Source: Xanthomonas sp. 10-10 (GTDB lineage: Bacteria; Pseudomonadota; Gammaproteobacteria; Xanthomonadales; Xanthomonadaceae). From it: DNA of 64,000 nucleotides. Location: assembly GCF_040182365.1 (NCBI RefSeq), contig NZ_CP144460.1, forward strand, positions 3,410,001-3,474,000. The letters are read 5' to 3'. Under the pieces are notes generated by a model. It was given only the letters and a program-made list of their open reading frames with translations, made no database searches and was not told where the DNA came from. Each line of letters begins with the position of its first letter. The first letter of the stretch is position 1. Position numbers and translations under genes: made by a program. This document shows, piece after piece, positions 18,427-27,698 of this stretch.

Positions 18427-18720
18427 TCACAGCTCAGCGTCAGATTCGGAAGCATTGATCAATGCATCGATCTCTGCACCAAAGCCGCCGATCATCATCT
18501 GATACATCGTGTTCGCCTGAAGTCGGGCACTCTCATCAATACTGAGAAGATCGATTCGACCATTTGGCAATTTACGCACCTGCAAAAGCGAATCCGGACC
18601 ACGCAAGCCGCGCGCAAAGTGCATCTTTCCCAAGCGCAGTTGCTCGCGAACAAGGTTAATACGATCTTCGAAATCGACACGCGTCATGGGCGTGGACATG
18701 CGACTAATGTTCTTAACCAT
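18427..18720 (-). CDS. Small third protein of the AVAST-type operon
   Basis: A 97-residue protein starting MVKNISRMSTPMTRV, five bases after the end of the large NTPase gene on the same strand. It is soluble, with a helical N-terminus (DFEDRINLVREQLRLGK) and an acidic tail. The frame continues upstream inside the large gene, so the start is placed at the first ATG after that gene ends; MSTPM seven codons on is possible. AVAST type 1 systems as I remember them have three genes including a small one, and this position fits. No independent family was recognised. Confidence 0.6.
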   Translation of the reverse strand: MVKNISRMSTPMTRVDFEDRINLVREQLRLGKMHFARGLRGPDSLLQVRKLPNGRIDLLSIDESARLQANTMYQMMIGGFGAEIDALINASESDAEL

Positions 18721-18725
18721 AGATT

Positions 18726-21700
18726 TCAGTACTTGTTCAATGTGGTTTGATATTTTCCACTGACGTGCAAGCTCCACGCCAGGCGCCAACCAGATGGCAG
18801 ATCGAACGCGGCTCGCCTGACGGCGAGCAACGCATGCTCGAAAACGCGGCTCTGAACAGGTGACATCACAGTAGCTGTACTACCGTCGCGCCAATGATGA
18901 CGCACACATGCCGATGGATCGGCGCCGATCAACGCCAAGAACTGTGGTGTCACGATCGCTGGCGTCAAGGATCCAAACGTTGCGGCAATTGGGCGGACCC
19001 TACCACAAACATCCGTCGCGTTGCTATCTTGAAAGTCCGGTATCTCCGTAGAAAGAAAAGCCGGGTCGGATACCGGACCGGGGCGCTTGGATCCTGGCGC
19101 AATCAACTCGGGAATCAACTCGACGTGGACGAGTTTCTTATCAATCTCCGCCATGCACTGCATATGCAGATATACAAAGTCGTGGTCCGACGGCTGGTAG
19201 GCATCTTCATCTCTCGCAATTAGCGCTTCGATCAGGCGGGAAGTTGGCCGCAGTTCAGCTGGCGGCTCCACCAGTGACTCCGGGTTGCATGTTCTGAGAA
19301 TGGCATCGGCCACCCGCAATGCATCAAGCGACAGATCGGGAAAGATGGCAACGCACAACGCATGCCGCACCTTGCATTCCCAGCGATCCAGGAGACCTAT
19401 CCGCTCGCGAAATCCCTGTGAGACACTTAGTTCCAGTGCATGACAATCTTCAATGCTCAACGGCAAACAGGCTGTTGCAAGTGCCGCAGCGAATCGCTTT
19501 ACTGATGTAGAGTCCAACATACCAATTTCGCTCAAACCTTTCCAAACACCGAATAGATTGGAGGGAAGATATGTTGGAGGAGGCGGAGAAGCATGCACCG
19601 CATCCGATGAATCCGATATCGGCAACCTGGCTTCGAGCGCGCGTGCGAGCTTGGCTGCGCTGCCATCTCCCTGTCTGCCAGCCCTATCAGCCACCCGGAT
19701 AAGTGCCGCATACCTACTGACGTGGGCGACTTGATCCGGCAGCGCATCCATCTCCAAGTAGGGAACGATTCGCGACCACAACCCCAGCGGATTCTCTTTG
19801 GACAAAACATCAAGCGCGCCGGTTGCGACGTCAGCCCGATAACGGGGATCACGCGAGACCATGAGCCGTACAACTGGCTGAATCCATGTATCTTCCGTCC
19901 GCAACAGCCAAAGCAGCATGGATGCTGCACTATCACGTCGTTCCCAGCTGGGATGGTCCAACGTCCAAAGCAAGAGTTCCAGTGCCGGCGGCGTGTCCTC
20001 ATCGTGCGCTTCGTTGCCAATGTACGTAAAAGGATTGGTAGATGCAGCACCAACCAGCAACCCTACATGGTCGATTGCCACGTCCAGCATGTCGGCTTGT
20101 GCTTGCGCATCCAACCCAGAGCTGGCCAGCTGGATAAGTCGGGAGGCAATTTGCCATCGCTGGGTGTGCCGTTCCTCGATGGCAAGATCGCCATAGGCCC
20201 GCGCCAATGCGTCACCATCTGGAATGAGACTTTTCAGGATTCGATCTGCCTCGCCGGCCGAGTGGAGGTGATCCCATACCGACCATTCCCCTCGCTGCAA
20301 CGCCCTAAGCGCCTCAAGGCTGCAAGCGATCGCCTCAGCGGAGTTCCGTCGTTTGAGATGCTTTCGCGACGCCTCCAACGCGCGTTCCGCCTCCTGAAGC
20401 GCAGACCGCCTCCCGAAGGTCCCTGGCATCCAAATCCCGTCCTCGTCGCCGGATTCTGGCTCGCCTACATCAACCGAAGGCTTGGTGACTTGCGTAACCT
20501 GCTTATCCAGATCTGTTCGCAAACCGTTCAGACGCCGCCTGCGAACACCGAAGTTCGAACTGATCCGGTCAACCTGATCCTCGGATAAGTCGCCCTCGAT
20601 TTTCTCAAACAAGGAGCCTAGCGCCGTCAAAGCCGCTGGCTCCAAGCGCGACATCAGGGCCTGCAGCAGGAGCCATGCTCTTTCTCGACTCATCGACAGC
20701 GAGAGCATCTTGATTCTGTTAGATGCCCATGCAAGATCTAACGGATGATCCACTAGCCGATTGATGATGTTGGCGTAAGCCAAACCCCAGCCATCCAAGT
20801 AGCGGTCGTCGCCCTGCAAGTAGCTCTCTAGCAGAGCCCAGCGTATCCGCCAACCAAGAGAAACATCTACGTGCTTGACGAACTGCAGCAGCGCTGCCTG
20901 CTCTTCCAGCGATCCACCCGGAAATCGCATGCCGACAAAAGGCGACACGCGGTCTAAGTCGCTCTCTGCAACTTGGTCGAACAACTGCTGGTTGGTTCCA
21001 CACGACTGGTGCTGAAAATACCTCACAGCACCGGCGCTCAAGCCTCGCCGACAAAGTTCCCCGATAAACGATCCCTTGTCGGCGCGCACGTATCGCCGAA
21101 ACGTCATCTCGCCAGTCGCTCGCTCAAGATTGGCCGCAATCTGTGCGAGAACCACAGTATCGACTGCGGTTCCAAGGGACAACGCCGCGAGCGTCTCCGA
21201 CATCAGCGATAGTTGATCCTCCTTGTACCATCCGGGGCCCATCGAAACCCCCAGCACGGAGCGGTACGTACGTAATGCTTCCTCCGGAGCGCCTATTCGA
21301 GCCAACAGCGACACGATTTTTAGCAACTCCGGCACCAACTCATGCCGGTTCTCTACGTTCTTTAACGTGTAATCGCGCCATGCAACCACCGCGTCGAACA
21401 CGGTGTCTTCCAGACCACCCAACTTATCTGCACTGATGATGGGCCCAATCAGGCCCTCCAACGCTCGACGAAATCCTTCGTTGTAGAGCCCAAGTTGCTC
21501 ACCAAATCCCCTTTTTAACAAGGCAAACAAAGCATCCGCGCTTCCGCCAAAGCAGTCGATGTATAGCCGCACCAAATGTTGGTAGAGCCACGGAATCACA
21601 TGTTCCGGCATAAAATAGCTCTCATCCCACCGTATTCGGGACTTGAGCGTGAATTCAAATGCCGGTAGAAGATTAACTTCAATGTCCTCCCGAATCGCGT

Positions 21701-24563
21701 TGACAGCTACGGCATCGTTAAGCGCATATGCACGCCGAGCACAACCGTCGTGGCAGGCCACCGACCGTGCGAGGGTAACGAGGCGAACCTCCCAGTTATC
21801 CGAGTCAGGGAGCTGAGCAACTGGCCACACCAGTTGCTGGGAAAGGAAATAGCTGGCGCGTTGTCGTCGATAGGCATCATCGAACGCTTTCTCGTCGGCG
21901 AGCGCTCTGTTCTTGGTGAACAAAGGAATATCAGCCACCGCGATAAGCATCTCTCCCGCATATCGCATGACGAGTTCGGGCGCCGCTCCGACTTCGATCA
22001 GGGCATCGACCACGAAGAAGGTCCGGTCATCGACTGGCAGGCTTCCGTCAAGCTTTTCCTCAATGTCGGAAAGTAACAGCTGCACAGGCGCCTCCTGCAG
22101 CTCAATTCCGTAAGTGTCGCTGTACAATTTGGCATGCAACAGAATGGCAATCAGCGACGTTGCCTGAAAATGCGGTGGCACCCCATCTGGGATCGGAATC
22201 TTGGCGATGGACTTGTAGGATCCTCTCAAGCAAAACGCGGCGCCAAGCATGTCACCAATGATAGCCTGCATGATCTCTTGCTGCTGATCCACAGGCAGGC
22301 CATTACCCGGATTCATAACCACCCTGCGGGCGTACTTAAGGAGCTCGATCGTGGGAGGGTCACTACCGGCTTCCTCGACAAGCACGTAGAGGTGAGTTCT
22401 CAGCTTCATAAGAAAAGTAAACTGGTTCCAGGTCATGTCTTCCGGCGTGAACGCCTCAGTCAATGCCCGTTCCACAGTCTCTAGGATTTTTCCCGCATCA
22501 TCGTATTGCTTGGCTGCAATCATGCTTTGGGCGACGGCAAAGGCCTCCTGAGGGTCCACGATCAATGTGCGGTAACGGAGAATGTGCCGCAACGCCTGTT
22601 TGGTCTTGCCTAGTGAAATTAGTGCCTGGGCCACCAACTCAGCAGACTGTGCGAATAACGTGTTGTAGCGAAACCCCAATCGCTGAGACAACAAAAGCAG
22701 TCTAACGATGTCGATGGCCTTGCCTTCGGCCGTTGCAATGGTAAGCGCATCGTCAATGTCCGTCAGAAGCACATCAGGCTCGGCCTCCAACAGCACCGCA
22801 TGATCGACCCACGTTTGATCGCAGGCATTGAGCGCTTCTCTCCTGACATCACGCTCGCCAAGAAGTCCGTGATAGATCCTATTCAGCACTCCGTAGTCGC
22901 CGCTTGCGGTATCTGTACAGAAGTCCGCAAGCCGTCCTTGCACCCAGTTACCTGAGACCGAAGTCTTGTGGACGACAAATTCTGAAAAGGAGGGATGGTA
23001 GATCTCTGTCTCTTCGGCGCGCGATAAGAGATGCCGGATTCTTGCAAGCGTCGAGACATAGACGGCACGCTCGCCCATGTTCAACAAGGGCATAAGCGCG
23101 CTGGTCGGCACGCTCCAGCGCAATCGCGCGATGATAGCGAGCAGATTGACCACGTCGTTATCTTGAATGAGCCTAGCCCAGATCGTCTCGTAATAGTCCT
23201 CGATGGCGCCGCTGAACGCGGGCAGTGTCCGCAGCTCTTCATCGCTGATGCCGCCGTTCACTAGGTCAATCAGGTAGCGCAGATATAGAGGGTGACCCAA
23301 AGCCCGCTCGCACAGCAGATCGATTAGCGCCGGCGTAGCTCTGTCGCCTTCCAGCGTAGACCGGCAAATTTCGACTTGTGCCTGGTCATCAAGGGCGGGC
23401 AGTGTCAGACGTACCGCGCCGCGCGCAATGTCACCGAGTTTGCCAGACAAAGCGTCCAGCCCGACTCCCGTGAGGACAACCTTGAGTCCGGTAGGCAACA
23501 CACGAGGGAGCAAACCAATAAACCGTTGCAGGGCTTCCCCCCCCAAACGGTCAGCCTCATTGAGGCCATCAATGAACAACACTCCTCGCATGCCAGACCG
23601 GACGCAGCCATCCGCGAGCTCCTGCAACGCACGCGCCGTATGCTCAATGAGCTGCGGGTAGGACAACTCCGTGAGGCGCGCAGGACGCCCCGTGGACTTT
23701 GCCGAGCGCAACGAGTTGAGCCAGTCGAAGAAAATCTCGGGCTGCGCTTGGTGAGCAGGTGTGGAGAAGCGCGCCCGGTCCGTGAACGCATAAACTCCTA
23801 GGACGTCGATACCTCCACCATTAGGATCGAATGTCTGGCAGTAGGTCGACTTTCCGATTCCGTGCGTCCCTTCTAAGAGCACATAACCTGATCCGCCCTC
23901 ACGGAGACAGTCAGTAAACTTTTCATCGAAATTCCTGCGCGCAACTCCTTTGGGAAGATCCACATCCGGTGCATCGACCTCACTTGATGAAATAACCCCA
24001 TGGCTCTCAAGAAATGCTCTGAATCGCGCGGTTCCGACTGCCCCAAGCGTGTTGTCCACCCGGATCCGAATAATCCCCTGGCAAACGTCGTCTACAATGA
24101 GCGCTGCACCGGACAAACCCTCGTAGCCGGACAGAACCGTCTCCGGATCGACGGTCAAGTCTAGGTCGATGCCTTGAACAGGGACCGCGAGCACTTGCTG
24201 CACTGTGCCCTGTGCAAGGTGCCCGACGTCGAGTTTAACGGCCGGATAGCCAAAGGCATGCCAGCACATTCCCGGCCGCACTGGATTGGCCGAAAGGGCG
24301 ATCGGGCGATAGCCAAGCGCTTCCGGTAATCCCAGCAGGCACACGTCAAGGTCCCCGTCGGCCGCAAGCACAGTCGCCTCGAAGTCCCGCGTGGCCCCAC
24401 CGCCGTAGAAACGCACCGTGACGTGGCCGCACAGTCCGCCGTCCGCTCCCTCAATGGTGTGGAGCGCCGTCAGCACATGGCTAGGCGAAATCAGCCAGCC
24501 TGTGCCTGATTTTTTATCTGCCAGCACCTGACAGGACGCATCCTTGATTTCTTCTTCGATCAC
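18726..24563 (-). CDS. Trypsin-like protease/STAND NTPase, AVAST type 1-like
   Basis: A 1945-residue protein. Residues 1-190 form a trypsin-like serine protease: ALHTIEG gives the catalytic His (H35), DLDVCLL the Asp (D73) and GLSGAAL the Ser (S151). A STAND NTPase follows with Walker A GTHGIGKST (232-240), Walker B VLFIDGLNEAD (328-338) and GHPLYLRYL (423-431). The remaining 1400 residues are helical repeats, the target-sensing part in Avs proteins. All key residues are present. The GTG start overlaps the stop of the MBL gene by four bases (GTGA). It should bind a phage protein, oligomerise and activate the protease; this is known of the family, not shown here. Confidence 0.82.
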   Translation of the reverse strand: MIEEEIKDASCQVLADKKSGTGWLISPSHVLTALHTIEGADGGLCGHVTVRFYGGGATRDFEATVLAADGDLDVCLLGLPEALGYRPIALSANPVRPGMCWHAFGYPAVKLDVGHLAQGTVQQVLAVPVQGIDLDLTVDPETVLSGYEGLSGAALIVDDVCQGIIRIRVDNTLGAVGTARFRAFLESHGVISSSEVDAPDVDLPKGVARRNFDEKFTDCLREGGSGYVLLEGTHGIGKSTYCQTFDPNGGGIDVLGVYAFTDRARFSTPAHQAQPEIFFDWLNSLRSAKSTGRPARLTELSYPQLIEHTARALQELADGCVRSGMRGVLFIDGLNEADRLGGEALQRFIGLLPRVLPTGLKVVLTGVGLDALSGKLGDIARGAVRLTLPALDDQAQVEICRSTLEGDRATPALIDLLCERALGHPLYLRYLIDLVNGGISDEELRTLPAFSGAIEDYYETIWARLIQDNDVVNLLAIIARLRWSVPTSALMPLLNMGERAVYVSTLARIRHLLSRAEETEIYHPSFSEFVVHKTSVSGNWVQGRLADFCTDTASGDYGVLNRIYHGLLGERDVRREALNACDQTWVDHAVLLEAEPDVLLTDIDDALTIATAEGKAIDIVRLLLLSQRLGFRYNTLFAQSAELVAQALISLGKTKQALRHILRYRTLIVDPQEAFAVAQSMIAAKQYDDAGKILETVERALTEAFTPEDMTWNQFTFLMKLRTHLYVLVEEAGSDPPTIELLKYARRVVMNPGNGLPVDQQQEIMQAIIGDMLGAAFCLRGSYKSIAKIPIPDGVPPHFQATSLIAILLHAKLYSDTYGIELQEAPVQLLLSDIEEKLDGSLPVDDRTFFVVDALIEVGAAPELVMRYAGEMLIAVADIPLFTKNRALADEKAFDDAYRRQRASYFLSQQLVWPVAQLPDSDNWEVRLVTLARSVACHDGCARRAYALNDAVAVNAIREDIEVNLLPAFEFTLKSRIRWDESYFMPEHVIPWLYQHLVRLYIDCFGGSADALFALLKRGFGEQLGLYNEGFRRALEGLIGPIISADKLGGLEDTVFDAVVAWRDYTLKNVENRHELVPELLKIVSLLARIGAPEEALRTYRSVLGVSMGPGWYKEDQLSLMSETLAALSLGTAVDTVVLAQIAANLERATGEMTFRRYVRADKGSFIGELCRRGLSAGAVRYFQHQSCGTNQQLFDQVAESDLDRVSPFVGMRFPGGSLEEQAALLQFVKHVDVSLGWRIRWALLESYLQGDDRYLDGWGLAYANIINRLVDHPLDLAWASNRIKMLSLSMSRERAWLLLQALMSRLEPAALTALGSLFEKIEGDLSEDQVDRISSNFGVRRRRLNGLRTDLDKQVTQVTKPSVDVGEPESGDEDGIWMPGTFGRRSALQEAERALEASRKHLKRRNSAEAIACSLEALRALQRGEWSVWDHLHSAGEADRILKSLIPDGDALARAYGDLAIEERHTQRWQIASRLIQLASSGLDAQAQADMLDVAIDHVGLLVGAASTNPFTYIGNEAHDEDTPPALELLLWTLDHPSWERRDSAASMLLWLLRTEDTWIQPVVRLMVSRDPRYRADVATGALDVLSKENPLGLWSRIVPYLEMDALPDQVAHVSRYAALIRVADRAGRQGDGSAAKLARALEARLPISDSSDAVHASPPPPTYLPSNLFGVWKGLSEIGMLDSTSVKRFAAALATACLPLSIEDCHALELSVSQGFRERIGLLDRWECKVRHALCVAIFPDLSLDALRVADAILRTCNPESLVEPPAELRPTSRLIEALIARDEDAYQPSDHDFVYLHMQCMAEIDKKLVHVELIPELIAPGSKRPGPVSDPAFLSTEIPDFQDSNATDVCGRVRPIAATFGSLTPAIVTPQFLALIGADPSACVRHHWRDGSTATVMSPVQSRVFEHALLAVRRAAFDLPSGWRLAWSLHVSGKYQTTLNKY

Positions 24564-25741
24564 GTCCTTGTCTCCCCAACAGTGATCCAGTCGCTGCGTC
24601 CAATGTGCACGCTGAACGACGCACCGGCTCTTGATACATGTTGTGACAGCTTCCTTGCGGCGGGCGTGTCGTAGTTGAGATGTATCTGGCGTTCGAAGGC
24701 TGCAGGGCGGTCGACAATTTCGGCCAATACCTCGAAGTCCGGGTGCCCGTGACGCGATCCATCAGAAGAGATCAGAAAACACGGCGCGTCGACGCGTTGC
24801 AGCAGTTCGACGCTTGAGTTATGCCGGCTGCCATGGTGCGAGATCTTGATCGCATCGAACACGACCGGTGCGGACCCCTTCGCAGGTACAGCCGCAATAA
24901 CGTCGTCAGCCCAGGCATCACCCAGGAACAAAAGTCTTGCCCCCTCCCCTTGTACGACGAAGGCGATTGAACTCCCGTTAGTTAACGAAGTGTCGGCGAT
25001 ATGGACGTCTTTCAAACCTCCCGCCTCTCCAGCTGCGATCGAAGTAATCGCCGCAATGGGGGTCGACCTCTCCGATGCCAGCCACATCTCGTACGCGTCC
25101 TCGGCCAGATCGCTGATCCGGCCACTGCCCTTGTAGCTGAGCTGCCGCAGCTCAGATAGCCACCATCCGCGCAGGGCATGCAACCGACCGATCGGCGGAC
25201 CTATGACGTGTAGCTCGACGCCTTCAACCAGCACCCCCGGCAGTGTCTGCATCTGCACGCATCGCAGGCCATTATCGCCATTCCATCTATACTGGTATTG
25301 CGCCAATAACCGGGCCAACGAGCTACCCTGACGTGCGCTGATTGGCCGTGCTTCGGGCGACGCTCCCACTTCGATCGAAAACCCACGGCGCTGGATTGCC
25401 TGTAGCAGCTGCCGGTCCGCAGTATTGTCTGCTGCGCCTGAGGCGGCAGGCAAAGACCGCAGACCGTTGTGCCAAAACTGATCAACCTCGATAATGCGCC
25501 GGGCACCGGGAGCACCATTCGCCCCAATGAACTCGATCATTCCGCCGATGTGGTCAGCATCAACATGAGTGCATACGGCGAGACTGAGGCGCCTTCCTGC
25601 TTGATGCAATTTCAACAGGTCAGGAGCGATTTCATCTCGAAAAGTGGAGGCATACCCAGCGTCAATCAGGATGTGTTGCCCCGCGACCTCAACAAGGAAA
25701 GCGTCGCCGTTCCTTGCGGGATACATCTTCAGCTTCGGCAT
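24560..25741 (-). CDS. MBL-fold metal hydrolase of the AVAST-type operon
   Basis: A 393-residue metallo-beta-lactamase-fold protein, with the metal motif THVDADHIGG near residue 59 and later ligands in LFLGDAW and KISHHGSRHNS, as in the ComEC-like branch. No signal peptide, so cytoplasmic. The ATG at 25741 is preferred; a TTG two codons upstream is possible and neither has a good ribosome site. It is first in the operon and translationally coupled to the protease/STAND gene. MBL-fold partners are characteristic of AVAST type 1, in which the hydrolase is thought to be an effector or cofactor of the sensor. Confidence 0.8.
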   Translation of the reverse strand: MPKLKMYPARNGDAFLVEVAGQHILIDAGYASTFRDEIAPDLLKLHQAGRRLSLAVCTHVDADHIGGMIEFIGANGAPGARRIIEVDQFWHNGLRSLPAASGAADNTADRQLLQAIQRRGFSIEVGASPEARPISARQGSSLARLLAQYQYRWNGDNGLRCVQMQTLPGVLVEGVELHVIGPPIGRLHALRGWWLSELRQLSYKGSGRISDLAEDAYEMWLASERSTPIAAITSIAAGEAGGLKDVHIADTSLTNGSSIAFVVQGEGARLLFLGDAWADDVIAAVPAKGSAPVVFDAIKISHHGSRHNSSVELLQRVDAPCFLISSDGSRHGHPDFEVLAEIVDRPAAFERQIHLNYDTPAARKLSQHVSRAGASFSVHIGRSDWITVGETRT

Positions 25742-25808
25742 GGGCAAGGCACTTAGGAATATGAATTTGCATTACTATACCGCCCATATTGCTCGACAGC
25801 GGAGAGCT

Positions 25809-26326
25809 ATGCAAACCAAGAACCAGAACCTTTCTCTCCTCCCCGACGACATGTACTACCGGTACCGGCGTCCGAACGGAACTCCCCTCCTTCCTCCAAC
25901 AGGCGACCCGGCGGCGAGCTGAGCCGTGTATTCGTCAGCGACTTCACGCCGCTGGTTCCAGCTTCTGGAAGCTTACGCCCCAATCTTGATCACCTCGTAT
26001 TCGCTGCATATTCGGAGGCGCCGCGCAGCCGCCTTACCATCACCGCGACGCGCATAGTCAACGTCAGGCAAGGGCTTGTCGAAAGAGCCCAAGATGTTGT
26101 CGGTATCTCTGCTTTTCCTTGGGCTGCTCGAATCTCCGTAGCTGCGCCCAAATTGCTGATCGTCGGTAGCAATGCTTGGCTATGGCCCCCCATAATTATC
26201 GCAGGATGCTTTCATTTTATGGCTTTCTTTGTTATAGCGAGCGGCGAGCGACGTAACCAAGTCATCGCCTCTTACAGTACGCCATCGATCACTGCAGCGA
26301 CAAAGCAGCGACTGATGCCGCGTTAA
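25809..26326 (+). pseudogene. Possible small gene split by a frame change
   Basis: A 37-codon frame with a GGAGAG site and ATG at 25809 (MQTKNQNLSLLPDDMYYRYR) ends at TGA 25920-25922. A second frame, open from 25757 to the TAA at 26324-26326 without any ATG, GTG or TTG before codon 135, takes over in the minus-one phase and reads GELSRVFVSDFTPLVP, later a hydrophobic segment around LLIVGSNAWLWPPIIIAGC. Joined, they make about 170 residues with one membrane helix near the C-terminus. It could be an indel-broken gene, a programmed shift, or CTG reinitiation at the CTGA overlap (25919-25922). It is divergent from the AVAST-type operon. No family was recognised. Confidence 0.4.
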
Positions 26327-26431
26327 ATATACATTCTGCATTTACTTCCGCAGAGCAAAAAAAGTGCATCCGATGCAACAATCTATTCCCTCTTAGGCGA
26401 CTAGATGACAAAGATCGCTCCTCAACCCTCT

Positions 26432-27172
26432 TTATTGCGACTTAGAGGCACTTCCTGTAGGCGTAGTGAATCGCTCAATTCTGAGGCGCTCAAGTTCTGA
26501 CGAAGGAATTATCTCGACGCTGTCGTCGACCATATGATAAAGGACATAGACATCACCAAGCCGCCCCGCAAGCTGATACTTCTCAGAGTCCTTAGCTCCC
26601 CTTTCTGCCTTATGCTTGGTCAAGATTGACACTACCGCCGGCGCTCGCTTCACGCTAGCGGCTTTACGGTGCCCAAGGTAGTGTGCCGATAGCGGCATAT
26701 ACGCAAGCACCAATGCTATGTAAGGTAGCAGCTCCATCTGGCGAATACTTATGGGAAGCCCGGGGGTTCTTTGTACTAACCAGATCAGAATCCATGTAAG
26801 AAAAACTCCAAACACAAGATAGAAGCCAAAATCCACATAGAAAGCCAAAGCGATCAAGAAGATCAAGACAGCAATCGGGACAAGTATTGCTACTGTACGA
26901 TAGCGCTCGCTCAAGATGGAGAGGTTCCTACCAAGATAACCACCAACAAGCGAAGAGAAAAGCAAGAACGCCAATGTTGCGCCGATAGCAGTCAAGCCAA
27001 CAAGGGCCAAATCGTTTACAGATCCAAATTGGAACGGATCCACGCCGAAATTACCCCAGTACGACCTGAGGTAAATAACTCCTTGGACAGCACCGAAAGC
27101 AATAAAAACTGATCCCCAAGCTAGAACGTGCGCGCTTCCGATCTCTTTCTTTTCGACAGCGGTCTCTGCCAT
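26432..27172 (-). CDS. Polytopic membrane protein of unknown function
   Basis: A 246-residue protein with about five predicted transmembrane helices between residues 15 and 170 (for example AILVPIAVLIFLIALAFYV and FYLVFGVFLTWILIWLV), then a cytoplasmic tail of some 75 residues with charged and serine-rich sequence. The aspartate/proline segment NFGVDPFQFGSVNDLAL between the first two helices is the kind of feature seen in other island-borne membrane proteins. It starts 22 bases after the coiled-coil gene on the same strand. No enzymatic motif was seen. It may be a cargo gene or part of the mobility module. Confidence 0.72.
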   Translation of the reverse strand: MAETAVEKKEIGSAHVLAWGSVFIAFGAVQGVIYLRSYWGNFGVDPFQFGSVNDLALVGLTAIGATLAFLLFSSLVGGYLGRNLSILSERYRTVAILVPIAVLIFLIALAFYVDFGFYLVFGVFLTWILIWLVQRTPGLPISIRQMELLPYIALVLAYMPLSAHYLGHRKAASVKRAPAVVSILTKHKAERGAKDSEKYQLAGRLGDVYVLYHMVDDSVEIIPSSELERLRIERFTTPTGSASKSQ

Positions 27173-27194
27173 GTTAGTTCCTGGGTAATTAAAC

Positions 27195-27698
27195 TTATTT
27201 CCTTTTCTTCAGCGGAGTATCACCCCCGGCGTGGCGAGTCTGTCCACGGTTCACGTGAGGAAGTGGCTGGCTGAGGAAATCTTGAGTTAATCCGCGAGAG
27301 TGTGCATTGTAGGCCCAGGTAACGAATTGCTCCAGCAACCGCTGGTTTTCTGCCTCAAGCCGCTGGTTCTCAGCCTCCAATCGGGCCAACCGCTCTGCCA
27401 TACCGGGTGATGTAACTCCTTCTCTGTATAACGGCTGCACCCCTCTGAGCGCGCCCTTCCTTAGAACAAATGCTGCGCGGATGCGTTCATGCTTATGAAG
27501 CCCCTGTCGGGTATAGCGACAATGCAACCTCAGAGCAACCGCATCCACTAAGGCGTTCCAACTCAGCGGAGCTTCGCTCCAAGCGTCAAGGATCCTGACA
27601 ATCTGCTCAATGGCACCATCCGATAAATTTTTACCCCGTCGCGTGACGGTCTTCTTATGGCCTGTTCTCACTACGCCTCCGCTTGCTCTTCTGGGCAA
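27195..27698 (-). CDS. Small coiled-coil protein of the recombinase module (TnpC-like)
   Basis: A 167-residue basic protein. A helical N-terminal part (SDGAIEQIVRILDAWSEAPLSW) is followed by a basic segment and a leucine/glutamate coiled coil with the repeat LEAENQRLEAENQRLLEQ around residues 108-125. The size, basic character and coiled coil after the recombinase genes match TnpC of Tn554-type elements. The start overlaps the upstream recombinase by 44 bases; a GTG nine codons later would cut the overlap to 17. It is the fourth gene of an overlapping minus-strand run, so expression is probably coupled. It may be an accessory factor for recombination. Confidence 0.7.
   Translation of the reverse strand: MPRRASGGVVRTGHKKTVTRRGKNLSDGAIEQIVRILDAWSEAPLSWNALVDAVALRLHCRYTRQGLHKHERIRAAFVLRKGALRGVQPLYREGVTSPGMAERLARLEAENQRLEAENQRLLEQFVTWAYNAHSRGLTQDFLSQPLPHVNRGQTRHAGGDTPLKKRK

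Noticed and set aside
25990..26193. A 67-codon minus-strand frame upstream of the AVAST-type operon
   Set aside because: It is opposite the longer plus-strand frame described at 25757-26326 and has no start signal.
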